Source: Triglochin maritima (Eukaryota; Streptophyta; Magnoliopsida; Alismatales; Juncaginaceae). From it: a DNA stretch of 64,000 nt. The notes under the pieces were generated by a model. The model did no database searches. It was not told the DNA's origin and was given only the letters and a program-made list of their open reading frames with translations. Position 1 is the first letter of the stretch. Every line of letters begins with the position of its first letter. The translations under genes were made by a program, and so were the position numbers. The stretch covers positions 35,090,053 through 35,154,052 of the forward strand of contig OY821775.1 in NCBI GenBank assembly GCA_963682175.1, read 5' to 3'. Shown in pieces: positions 52,119-62,571 of this stretch.

Positions 52119-54332
52119 TGTAGGATTTCGTGCTCCTATATATGTATATATTTTTAAAATTTATACAAGCATATAAGATCGATTTCCATATTTTTGAAGA
52201 TTTCAAGTACATTATCATATGTTTTATGTTAGTACAATGTAATCTACATATATATTAAAATAAATAATGGAGGATCATGCCCAAAGGTTCTATAAAACCT
52301 TTATAAATATCAAGAGTTGCGTTGCCCGTTGAATCATATGCCGATTCGCCTCCAAGTGTTCACCAAACTCTAAACAAGATTAGAGAGAAAGGAGCTAGCC
52401 AATCAATCTCTAAATCAAGGTTAGAATCTAGCTAATAACCCCTCTAAAGCTCCCTGAGAATTTAATCTCCAAAATCTTGATGAACAAAGAGATTTTCGGA
52501 TGGATTAGTGGTGATGTTATGGAGAGAGAGAATTTTGTATTAATTAAAACAAGGAGGGAGAGGAAACCTATTTATAGACTTTCCCAACACCCACATCATG
52601 GGCTATCCATTAACCCATGATCTCTTGTTTTTCTCTCCCTAAAACCAATCACAAATTTACACATAATCATCCTCATACACATTTGACCACAATTGGAATA
52701 AATCCAATCCATGATCAACACCAATCCCTTAACTAATTCTAGTAGAATCGTGCTCACCGGTCGACCAAAACTTGCCCACCGGTCGACCGATTGACAGTTG
52801 ATTGTGGTTTCGGTTGGACCATGAAACCAAGTGGTCGACGCATCACGCGCTACCAAAGCTACTATGATTTTTTGGTCGAACAAACATGCCCAAATGGTTG
52901 ACCTTTTCTACACTAGAAAACCACTGGAAGTTTTCGGTCATACTGCACTTAAAGTCGGTCGATTGATTATTACCAAGAAAAGTTCCTGGAAATTTTCGGT
53001 CGAACTACGACCTTCAACCAATCGACCGATCACCAACAAGAAGAGTTCGCCAAAGCTCCAGGAAGTTTTTGATCGACCAACCGCATCCATCCGGTCGACC
53101 GTTCACATACGCAACACCTACTGTGAATTTCCGGTCGACCGGTCTCCGAAAACGTCCGACCATTTTGGCCCGATTTTGAATTTATCAAATTTTGGATTAA
53201 CATCAAACAAAATTCGATCTTTGGTTTTTTTTAGCAAATTCAAATATCATTTAATACATTATCATATGTAATGTCTGTAACATCACACCCCATAATACAT
53301 ACATCTCATATGAATTTATTTATGATTCTAACTATGCCATTTTCACGACATTTTGATTTTATCAATTCACCACATGTATGTTTTTTCACATGAAACTCGA
53401 TACATCATATGAACATAAAATCAAACCTTTTGTTTTCCAATTTTGTGGTGTGACCTATAGGAGGATCTAAGTTACATTGGCAATGATATTAAACACTTAA
53501 TATCACAAACTATAAGCGGTATCTGCTACACATTATAGTTACCCAATTAACAATGATGTCTTCTTCACTTGAACTAAAGACGATCCATTTAGTGATGTAA
53601 GAACATCACTTGTGTCTATCTCTTGCCTCGTGATATTAAGAATATTATACAAAGTAGAAATGTGTCACCTTTGTATTATATATTCATTTCTTGATCTCTT
53701 ATGCTAATTATAAATATGTAACTTAATACAAGTCACATTGTGCACATTATAATTTCGCTTTATCAAAGGGCCCACTAATATCATTACTCAAACAAAGAGG
53801 GGCATTGATAATACTTTGAGAAACTATCTTTAATTTCGAAGATAAGTCATGTTTAACCAACTATTGTCTTTATCACTATTCTTAATGATAGTTTCGACAA
53901 TAAATCAAATTAAACACTTCTTATATGAGAAGATATAAGTCTCATATCCTAGGATTCAAGACACAATGAAACATTAATGACACTAAACATAATTTCATAA
54001 TGTTTCATTTCTTAGGTCAATTCAATATACAAAAGTAATCATTTTCCGCTTTCATATACTTGTGTCGTTAAATATTTGTAGAGCTACAATACTCTTTAAC
54101 CAGCACGACAATCTTATCTCGGTAATCAATATTCCATGTCAATTACTACGATTGTGAATAACTTTTGATTTATGTAAACTATTATCTTTTAGAGCTCTAC
54201 GGTTAAAGACCAAGATCCTCTTCCTTAAAACTTCCAAAAGACGAATACATTAATCAAGGGACAAAATGTTTGCACATTCAATTCATAATAATTGACATGT
54301 AAAAGTAAAACTTTTAGAACACATTCCTTTCA
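52119..54332 (-). repeat. Solo LTR, copia family C, near-TSD TATGA/CATGA
   Basis: TGTAGGATTTCGTG to ACATTCCTTTCA, 2214 bp. TATGA precedes and CATGA follows, a 4-of-5 match consistent with one mutation. The TATA complement CTATTTATAG is at about 52567-52576. U3 is rich in GGTCGACC words (52755-53165). It splits a gypsy 3' UTR: GAATTAATTATGATG / CATGATGCATTAGGACATC. Confidence 0.88.
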
Positions 54333-54590
54333 CATGATGCATTAGGACATCTAGTACACCAGCTTTAGGTCTTATCTAGTTGTAAGGATGCACCCCGGTT
54401 TTCCCTCGGGAGAGATTAATCATTGCATTTCAGTACACAAATAAAGAAGTCCACCCTGAACCTAGTGAGTAAAATAATTCGTGTGTGTTAGTATAAGCAA
54501 GTTTGTCATAATCAGTGACCCTTAAACTCCTGTTGTGAAACATTAAGTGTAGGGGTTTTGGTTCATGTGTAGATAAGAAATAAGTTAGTA
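54333..54590 (+). other. Gypsy 3' UTR, second part, cut by recombination
   Basis: Continues GATGCATTAGGACATCTAG, GGATGCACCCCGGTTTTCCC, AAGAAGTCCACCCTGAACC and GTGTAGGGGTTTTGGTTC, then stops at AAATAAGTTAGTA (54590), about 0.8 kb before the PPT would be expected. Confidence 0.75.
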
Positions 54591-54919
54591 TGATTGGAAT
54601 GATAGGTTTTTCCACAACCATTAGATACTTCCTATGCATGAAAACACAACCTACACTTGTGCCTTATTGAATGCATTCTTCACCACCTTATCTCATGTAT
54701 ACACACACTCCACCCCTTGGGGTTTCCTTCCTTAATTTCATCTTTCTAGTTTGTTAGTTGCTAAATTAGTTTCATGTTACTCCTGTGCTTCCATCTCCCA
54801 TTTTTTTCCACTTGAATTCTGAAGAATAGGCATTGACACACTTCCCTATGGACTTGACCAGTACTTGCTACCACTTCATTGTGGTCGTGCATTTGCGGTT
54901 ATTATAACCGAATTAATCA
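54591..54919 (+). repeat. 3' third of a gypsy A LTR acting as 5' LTR remnant
   Basis: TGATTGGAATGATAGG to CGAATTAATCA, followed by a PBS. It corresponds to the last 330 bp of LTRs such as 43665-44837 (inverted). U3 and TATA are missing, so it cannot promote transcription as an LTR. Confidence 0.8.
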
Positions 54920-54925
54920 ATTTTT

Positions 54926-54943
54926 TGGCATCGTTGTCGTCGA
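54926..54943 (+). other. Primer binding site, tRNA-Asp type, decayed
   Basis: TGGCATCGTTGTCGTCGA, five differences from TGGCGCCGTTGCCGGGGA, six bases after the LTR end, the same spacing as at 13509. Confidence 0.7.
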
Positions 54944-55887
54944 GGTGCTCTATCCAGACTCTAGTTTGGACGATTCGAGTGGATTTAATCATTTTGTTTT
55001 AGTTTTTCTTTATTTCTGGATGTTTGCAATTTACTGGGGAAGCAGTTGGACAAATATGGGATCAATTAAAGCTACCAAGTACCGCGAAATAGCTGTCTGA
55101 GACCGCGTATTGGCAGCCTGGTGAGTTCATTTTGCCCCAAACTTCCTTCTGTTGGTTTGACATAATAAGTAGTTATCTGGGAGCCCAATTTTGCATGTCT
55201 AGACTTCTATATTGCTCCCAGATCAATCAATTAACCAATCAATTCCCCTTTTATACAAGTTGGACATTAAAGGCCAAAGCAAAAGATTCGTGGTTTGCCA
55301 TCTAGGTGATGCATCATTTCTAGACCTTTTGCGCATTTGTCTTTTCTTTGCTTTATTTTTTGTGTTGTTGAGTGCTGGCATAAGGTACATCCACTCATTC
55401 TCTCATTCATGCATGGTTAAAGCATGCACTAGTTAATAAGGTGCATTGGAACAAGAGTGAGGTGAGTGCTTGTATGGTAAGTTGCTTGCTAGCCTAAGGA
55501 TTCAAAACATGTTTAAGTGGCACCACCTATAGTCTTCAAGATATGGTGGGGGATTTCATCACCCCTCTCTTAGCCCCGCAAACCACACTCAAGTAAAGCC
55601 TTAATATAAAATCAAGTAGACATTCACCCCTAAAGACCTCGGGCTCATTAAGAGAGTGATCTGGTCGTGACCATCATAGCCTGATCGGTGTCGCCCACTT
55701 TGTCGATAGTAGGAGAGACGAGATCTCTGGATCTTAGCTCACTTGCTGGGCTTTGTGGTATTCGTTAGAGGGAGGTGAGGCATGTTGAGGTCGTGTGACA
55801 TCGTAGTTAGGCATCGTATAGCTGTAAGTACCTATAGTGACCTTAGGATGTTTGAGCCGTGTTTGCTAGATTAGGCTTCTACCCTCA
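54944..55887 (+). other. Gypsy leader, plus strand
   Basis: Leader following the PBS: CAGACTCTAGTTTGGACGAT, a decayed twin palindrome (CTGAGACCGCGTATTGGCAG at about 55097-55116), GGGGGATTTCATCACCC, GTCGCCCACTTTGTCGATAG, AGATTAGGCTTCTACCCTC. No coding sequence. The gag start that should follow is replaced by an LTR fragment. Confidence 0.75.
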
Positions 55888-56739
55888 CTGATGGGCGACA
55901 TCGTGTCTTGTAATAGCCCTTTGCCACATTGTAATGTGAGTCATGTAAATAAAATATTTTCGTTTTAGTTAGATATTATTTCCTTTAGTCTTGAATGTTT
56001 TGTTTCCTTAAATCATAGCATAATTAGTTAGCTTAATGAGTAGAGAGTAGATCCACCCCATTTGGGGTGGAGGTGATGTAGATTATATGATAGTGATGGG
56101 TTCTTTTATTTGTGTCATTGCATGTTCTTAATGTAGATCTATACTCGTATCATGCTTCAACTTGTATTAGATGGGATAATAGCCACATTTGGTACTTGTC
56201 TCATGCTAGATCTAGAGTTTATCTTGTTGCTTGTATTGTTTATTTATGTATGCAAGTGGTTTGTTATGTTTGAATGCTTGATTAGTAGAGAATGCATGAA
56301 TGTATTAAGTTGTATGGATGGTTAATTGATGTCCTAATGGCCACAATAGGTACTTAGTTCATTCTTAAGAACCCAAAGTGCATCTTAACTTCATGTCTAA
56401 CTATACTAGTCATGTATTCATCTAAATGTAGTTGATGTTAATTAGACTCCACACTAGTTTCTAGTTGATGTCACCTACTCACACACTTAGAATTAATGAA
56501 ATGAAGACCCACTCATGCACACACACCTCAGTATTGCACCTCCACTCCAAGGGGTTTAGTTTAATTGTTGATTAATTCATCATTAGTTGTTTGTTTAGCA
56601 TAATCCCTTCATTCTCCTCTCCTTTCCCACTCGAGTAGGGTAGTAAAAACAACGTGCACAACTCCTTGTGGTACGACCCGTACTTGCCGCGTCTTCCCTG
56701 ACGTCGTACACTTGTAGTTTATTATAACTGATTCAATCA
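55888..56739 (+). repeat. Gypsy LTR fragment (R-U5 part), plus strand
   Basis: 852 bp ending GATTATAACTGATTCAATCA-like (TATTATAACTGATTCAATCA, 56720-56739), with GTAGAGAGTAGATCCACCCC, CACTCGAGTAGGGTAGT and GTACGACCCGTACTTGCCGC. No TATA or U3 palindrome. Gag coding sequence resumes directly at 56740 without PBS or leader, so this is a recombination product, not a working 5' LTR. Confidence 0.72.
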
Positions 56740-56972
56740 TGGTTACTTGGGCGACCATGCATCCGGACCCATGCATCCCGAGGTGCCTCAGATAAACACC
56801 CTGTATGGTTGGGACAATCTTAATTATGTGGCTGAGCAATCTTCAGATTGGGGTAATATGAGAGAGGCACCGACTGCTAGAACACCATCTAGTTGTGTCG
56901 GATCATATGTTGGTAAAACATTGAGACATTACAAGAACCTTTGGCCTCTTTCATGAGTGAGCTAGACAACAT

Positions 56973-58253
56973 TGTTGGCTTTTTGACTTAATCTATATTA
57001 ATTTTAATGATTAATCAAACTAATCCTAATCAATCAACCTAATCAATTTAAGTGAGCAAACACGATTACATGCATTGCATACATACTTGTATACTTGCAA
57101 TCATCTTAATAGGTTGATCAAGATTATCAAAGAGAATGAGCATTGGAACAAAGACATCAAGACTCAAGACTTGTAATCAAAGCTTTGGACCAAGACTTGT
57201 AATTTTCTATTCATTGAGTCCATAGAAAAATATGTAAACTTGAGCACTAAAATAGCCTTGCACTATGATTTTGTCTCAGCCAAGTTAGGTCGACCGAATG
57301 GCTAACAGTCGACCGAAATGCCTTGGATTCATTTTGGAGTTTACTGTCTAGAATTGTCCAAAAAGATGACCCAATGATTAACGGTCGACCGAACTGCCTT
57401 GGACCAGTTTTGGATTTTACTCCAACGATCATATTTGAATCTTGCCTCTTTCGCTCATCCGAATAGACAACGGTTGACCGAACTAGCCTAAGTTTGAAAA
57501 CAACCAATCTTTCCTGTCCAACTTAGAATGGTGCACCGAACTCCTTTCGGTAAACTGAAATCTCTATTGTTTAAATTTGAGTCATATTCTAAAGCAACCA
57601 AACAGTCATTCGAATGTACTTCGGTCGACCGAACTAGCCCAGAACTCTGCTCGAGCTTCAAGCAAACTCTTGCTTCTCATTGGTTCATAACTCCACCAAC
57701 TCCCCAATGGCTCTATTAGCTTTGAAGCCTATATAAGCCTCATTCAAGAGACATAAACAAGACCTCTACACTGCCAATTCATCTATACTCGTTGTGCTCT
57801 CATTTCCCAAACCTTCAAAACTCTAAATACACTCGAAGCTTCATCTTCACCACTTGCATATTCATTCCATATCAATCTCCAAGTCTGCTAAAGTATAGAG
57901 TGTTAGATTGTGATTCAACGTCCATATAAAAGAATCACCAAGTTGTAAAGCTTCGAGGAAGCTCCCTCTCGGGTTGTGAGAGGAGACACGAGCAAGGTGA
58001 GGATTGATCGTGAGGCTCGGTGTTGTAAATGACGTTGATCTCGCCCCGGAACGGAGATCAGTTAGTGAAACCATAAGCGAGGCTCGGAGGATCGAGGAAG
58101 ACTTGCGAGGAAGACTAAGACCGGGTGCGGTGCCGAACCTCTCTAACTCCGGTGTTGTCGATTTTGTGGTTTGCACGTTTTTATCTCTTAATCCTTTACT
58201 TACGGTTTTAATTCCGCATTTAGTTCTTAATTAGTGAGTCATATATCCTAACA
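56973..58253 (+). repeat. Solo LTR, copia family G, TSD AACAT
   Basis: TGTTGGCTTTTTGACTTAATC to CATATATCCTAACA (read in parts), 1281 bp, flanked by AACAT at 56968-56972 and 58254-58258. TATATAAG at 57730-57737. It is GC-richer in U5 (GAACGGAGATCAGTTAGTG; GAGGCTCGGAGGATCGAGG) and differs clearly from the 41903 copy, so it is another subfamily. Deleting it joins CATGAGTGAGCTAGACAACAT to GAGTGTATCGGTGGC in parts and restores the gag order seen at 34925-34980 (inverted). Confidence 0.94.
57730..57737 (+). promoter_or_regulatory. TATA box of copia G solo LTR
   Basis: TATATAAG in GAAGCCTATATAAGCCTC, about 520 bp before the LTR end and followed by an A-rich leader. It is the best preserved family G TATA on the plus strand. 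Confidence 0.65.
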
Positions 58254-59119
58254 AACATGAGTGTATCGGTGGCTCCAGTATCTGTACCGTGCGACTATTG
58301 CGGGTTGAGTAGTCACATTATTGGGGAATGTCCATAAGTTCCCCCAGAGTCTGAGTGTGAGCATACCTTTCCCCAAGATGCTCACTGTGACCATTACGTT
58401 TCCGCGTACAACCCAAGAGGGATGGATTGATGGGGAGACAATATTGATTCAAATTTTTATACATCATACCCACCCCATTATTCTCCTCCTGAGTACCCAC
58501 ATGCCTACCAGCCACCACCCAAGACCATATGGACTAATTCTCAGCCTATTTACACCCAACCTACGAACTATTACAATCAAAATTTGAACTTCAATGTTGA
58601 CCCCAAATTTGATACCTTAAAACAAACCCTCCAAACGTTCATGGAAACCACTCAAAATTTATTGAAGTCCAACTTGAATTCCTGCAAATTATGGAAGTAC
58701 AAGTAAGTCAAATGACACAACAATTAAGTGAACGTGAGGATGATGGCCTTTCTCATCAACATGAGGATTCATCTTTTGATATCGAACCACCACCACATCC
58801 ACAAATTCAAAGGACAAGCTTCCAAACTCAAAATCCTAGTCAGTCCAAGGGACTTGGAGTTTCAATTCACGATCACTTGGTGGGGAATTTGATTAAAATT
58901 GAGAATAACATGGACCAGTTTCATTATGAGTCGGCACAGGATTCTGTCTTATCTTTTTGTCTCGTGGGCTTAGAGCCACATGATCGTAATGTTGTGTCTC
59001 TTAAGGACTCACCTATGGTGGAGCAAGAGCTCCATAGTACCCTTAATTTCATACGACCAGGTGAGAGTTTGCCCCTCACTATTGTTCCTGATCATCTTGA
59101 AAATGACGGGGCATTGATG

Positions 59120-60497
59120 TGTTCGTTTTAATACAGCAAGTGCACGACGTCGGTGAAGACGTGGCAAATACGGGTCGATCCAAAGGGAGGTGTGTCGACT
59201 CTAGTTTGTTCGAAGGCAAGTGGGAAAAGAGGAGAGAAGAAATGATTACACTAAACTAGACTAAACTATGCTACGCTACGCTACACTAGTACGAAACAAA
59301 CAAAGAAGATGAAAACACGAGATGAAATACAACTAAACTAAGTGACTAATGGAAGCAAGCTGGAAATCAGGAATGGAAACCCCTAATGGGTGGAGTGTGT
59401 GTACACATGAAATAATAAGTGGTGATGAATGCATTCAATAGAGCATAAGTGTAGGTGTTGCTATGCATAAGAAGTACCTCATCGGAAGACATATCATCCA
59501 AATCACTAACCTAAGTGATTAATATGAGCATAAACAAGTTTGTTATTAAGAACCTAAACAAGCATGGAATGTACCTAATGGTTATGGCAAAAACCATCAA
59601 GTTAAGATTCTTTTTAATTCAAACATGTATACTCACATTCATCACATAAAACAACATATGGCATTCATTCTATTCTACATGACAAGTATAAACATCAACT
59701 CCACCCCCAAAGGGGGATGAAACTACTCACACATTATTATGCTAACATTTATATTAAGAAAAGAAAACAAGCTAATTAATTCTACGAAGACTAAAACCAA
59801 CAAAATTAACTAAGCATGCCAGAACTAAAAGAAACAACAATGAACTAACAAAACATTCTTTATTTCTCACTCACATTACGAGTAGCATCTCTCCACTAGA
59901 GTTTTGCTCCAAGGCTTTACTCAAAGTAGAGAGAATAACCACGAAGAATGGATATGTATTACAAAAGAGGAGGAAAACATATATTTATAGACATGAAAAA
60001 AGCAACCCGGGACAATCCCCCGGTATGGGACTAATTGCATACTATAAATGAACATAAAACAACATAATCCACGACCCGACTAAGACAGACATAATTGGAG
60101 GCCGTCTGGAGCCGCCAATTTGCGGTCTCGATGCCTCTGATCGAGTCTGGATTTCGGTGGCACGGTTCTGGCTTGATTTCTTGATGTTTGATGAATCCGA
60201 TTTGGTTGTTGATGGTTAGCCCCGGATCTAATTGCCAAAATACTCCTCATGATGGTGTGGAGCTTCTTGATTTGCTCATTAGTCCTTTTTGTTTTATATT
60301 CGGGTCCTTCTCTCTTGCATCTCAGTCCATACATCTTGCAACTTAGTCATTTTCCTTGCTTTTAAGTCCTTTTTGAGTCTCTTCTTCTCAAACATGTTTT
60401 TTCCTGAAACTTAAACATAAACCTAGTTACGTAGCATTGCTTAGGCTAACAATAAAGGATATAAGACACAAATATATGCATGATATGATGTGAAGCA
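59120..60497 (-). repeat. 3' LTR, gypsy family B, minus strand
   Basis: TGTTCGTTTTAATACAGCAAG to GATGTGAAGCA (read in parts), 1378 bp, followed by the PPT complement. TATA complement at 59982-59989; a decayed palindrome GCCGCCAATTTGCGGTC at about 60111-60127. It inserted into the plus-strand gag ending at 59119. The matching 5' LTR lies beyond the window. Confidence 0.82.
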
Positions 60498-60515
60498 AAT
60501 ACCCCCACCCCTAAC
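60498..60515 (-). other. Polypurine tract, gypsy element
   Basis: Plus strand AATACCCCCACCCCTAAC; minus strand GTTAGGGGTGGGGGTATT, directly next to U3. Confidence 0.8.
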
Positions 60516-61011
60516 TTTTGCTAATCCCGAGCGAAACAAAGAAACAGAAAAATGAAAGAAAGGAAAAGGCATACGTAAAATAGGGAAATCCTAACGTGCT
60601 TTCGTAGGAATCACGGTTGCACTTAGCATGTGCAACAAGCCGCTAAAGCCCCTTGTCGGAGGAGTGTTGTTTCTAGAGGGTTTTCAACGGATATACCCAA
60701 AAAATCCGAACATAGATGCATTATTCAACCTAGCACACTACTCGAAGGACTCAGTTTTGTCGATCATTGGATATGGTGATACTACAAACCGACTCTCTAT
60801 ATGTATTCAGTCCATACACCAAGCCTAATTAATCATTTTTGCAAGTTAGTTAAGGACTTAAATGAAAGATATGGGCAACCTTAACATCCTCAAGTGATAC
60901 AAAGTGTAAAGTCCATTAAGGTTCTTATTTGTATTGCCATTTTTTTTCTTTTTTTCTTTTTGTTCCTATTTTCTTTTTTTGTTATTGCTAGAAGGGCTGC
61001 TGGAGGCAGGG
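60516..61011 (-). other. Gypsy 3' UTR, minus strand, interrupted at 61011
   Basis: Same order as the inverted 3' UTR at 34360-34790: TTTTGCTAATCCCGAGCGAA, TTTCGTAGGAATCACGGTTG, AACCTTAACATCCTCAAGTG, GTCCATTAAGGTTCTTATTTG, then a long T/C tract (60939-60980). A new LTR begins at 61012, preceded by CAGGG. Confidence 0.78.
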
Positions 61012-62553
61012 TGATTGATCGTTTTATATTTCTACCGCAAGTGCACGGCCGCGTTGAAGCGGTGGCAAATACGGGTCGTCCACTGGGAGGTGTGTCGACA
61101 CTTGGTTCGTGCGAAGGCAAGGGGTAAAGAAAGGAGAAAAGGAAGGTTGGTTACACTAAACTACACTACAAAGCCGAAATGAAATTGAGAAGAAACTATA
61201 AAACTAAACCCCAAAGGGGGTAGAGAAATAATGTGAACATAAAAGAGTGTGTGTGTGTTCATTAAGCTCATCACAACATGTATTGTATGAAATCATAAAA
61301 CTACATCCAACTTTGCCTCTACATGAATTAAGATAAGACTACATCATTAAAACATACAAGGCAATAATTGGAATGAAGCTACATGAACTCAAGTATAAAG
61401 ACTATACCCTACTATGCCTCCACATGAATTAAGATTTCACTACATCATTAAAACATACAAGACATTAGCTAAGGTAAAGGCAACAAGAGCACATACACCA
61501 CAAATTGTGTTTCCAATATTAACTTCATCCATATCCTAACCTTATCATTCCCCATAAAATAGGTCCACTAATCAAAACATAAGCTAAGCTTCACTCAAGA
61601 GCATTAGCATATCAAAGATAAGAGTGGAGACCCATTAGATGGTTATGGAAATCATATAAAGCTCAAGGGATAAAAATAACACACACTTAATACACTACAT
61701 AATTATATCACATATTTCTCCACCCCCCCAAATGGGGATGGAACTACTCACTACTCATTACACTAACTATATTAGCAAAAGAAAGCATAATACTGAAATG
61801 AAATTTATACTATTCAAGCAAGAAACATTAAAGAAGCATAAAACTAAACAAGCATCAAAGCAAAAACATTAAAGGAATTTAACTAAGCAAGAATTAACAA
61901 ACTAATGAAAACTTTTATTATGAACTCACTCAGATTACAAGCAGCCCTTCCTCCACTAGAGTTTTGCTTCAAGGCTTCACTCTTAGTAGGGAAGGAGGCC
62001 ACCAAGAGAGAGATGGATACAAAGGGAGGTGAAGAGTTCTATTTATAAGCATGGAAAAAGCTAATCCGGGACAATCCCCCGATGTGGGACTAAACCAATA
62101 CCAAAAATAGCCTAAACGAACACTAATACAAGTCCAGGAGAAGTTGGGGCGGATCTTGCATGATCCAGACCGCCAATTGGCGGCCTATAAGGCCCAGATC
62201 CGCCTGGGTCTTCTGGTGGGCTTTACTTTCTGGTATTGTTGGTCTTTGATGCGGTTACTTGACTTGTTGGAGCTCCGACCCGACTCGAATTGCCAAAATA
62301 CTCCCCATGATGGTGTGGAGTTTCCTGGTTTGCTCTTAGGTCCTTCTGTCTTACAATTAGGTCCTTCTTTCTTGCATCTTGGTCCCCAGGTCTCACAATT
62401 AAGTCATTTTTCCTGCTTTTGGGTCCTTTCATGGCTCTTCTCTTCAAACCTCTTTATTTCTGAAAACTAAACATAAAACTCGTCACGTAGCATTGCTTAG
62501 GTGTAAGATAATGGATATAAGATACAAATATAAGCATGAAATGATGTCAATCA
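61012..62553 (-). repeat. 3' LTR of a gypsy element running off the window, minus strand
   Basis: TGATTGATCGTTTTATATTTC to GATGTCAATCA (read in parts), 1542 bp. Landmarks: ACCGCAAGTGCACGGCCGCG, CACCCCCCCAAATGGGGATGG (about 61721, in parts), TATA complement 62040-62047, palindrome GACCGCCAATTGGCGG at 62168-62183. It is close to the PBS-bearing LTR at 5956-7346 (GGACAATCCCCCGATGTGGG, CTTGCATCTTGGTCCCCA). CAGGG (61007-61011) is the left target 5-mer; its partner should lie at the unseen right end. Confidence 0.87.
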
Positions 62554-62571
62554 AATACCCCTACACCTAAG
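62554..62571 (-). other. Polypurine tract, gypsy element
   Basis: Plus strand AATACCCCTACACCTAAG, complement CTTAGGTGTAGGGGTATT, next to U3 at 62553. Confidence 0.82.

Larger units (their letters stand above)
45729..54590 (+). mobile_element. Athila-like gypsy element: gag, protease, unique ORF, 3' UTR; no RT or integrase
   Basis: Plus-strand element without LTRs of its own at either end. Pieces in order: gag (45738-47231), solo copia LTR (47232-50172), protease (50173-50862), ORF of 233 codons (50897-51598), 3' UTR (51599-52118), solo copia LTR (52119-54332), 3' UTR (54333-54590). Removing the two solo LTRs restores one continuous interior of about 3.7 kb. RT, RNase H and integrase were never between protease and 3' UTR in this copy. 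Confidence 0.78.
56740..59119 (+). pseudogene. Gypsy gag (Athila type) with intact zinc knuckle, split by a solo LTR
   Basis: Two pieces around the solo LTR 56973-58253. The first gives GYLGDH-like then HPEVPQINTLYGWDNLNYVA and SSDWGNMREAPTARTPSSCV. The second starts VSVAPVS and has CDYCGLSSHIIGEC (about 58288-58329), a full C-x2-C-x4-H-x4-C knuckle and the only intact one among the three related copies. Then come ESECEHTFPQDAHCDHYVSA, a Tyr/Pro-rich stretch (about 58440-58570) and, in the open 146-codon part 58691-59131, MEVQVSQMTQQLSEREDDGL and IHDHLVGNLIKIENNM, ending with LVGLEPHDRNVVSLKDSPMV and LHSTLNFIRPGESLPLTIVP, which resemble the ORF at 50897-51598. The protease domain is missing between them. 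It is cut at 59119 by an LTR. Confidence 0.78.

Noticed and set aside
52831..53271. 146-codon plus-strand ORF
   Set aside because: Located in the GGTCGACC-rich U3 of a minus-strand copia LTR; no motif, and sister LTRs do not keep the frame.
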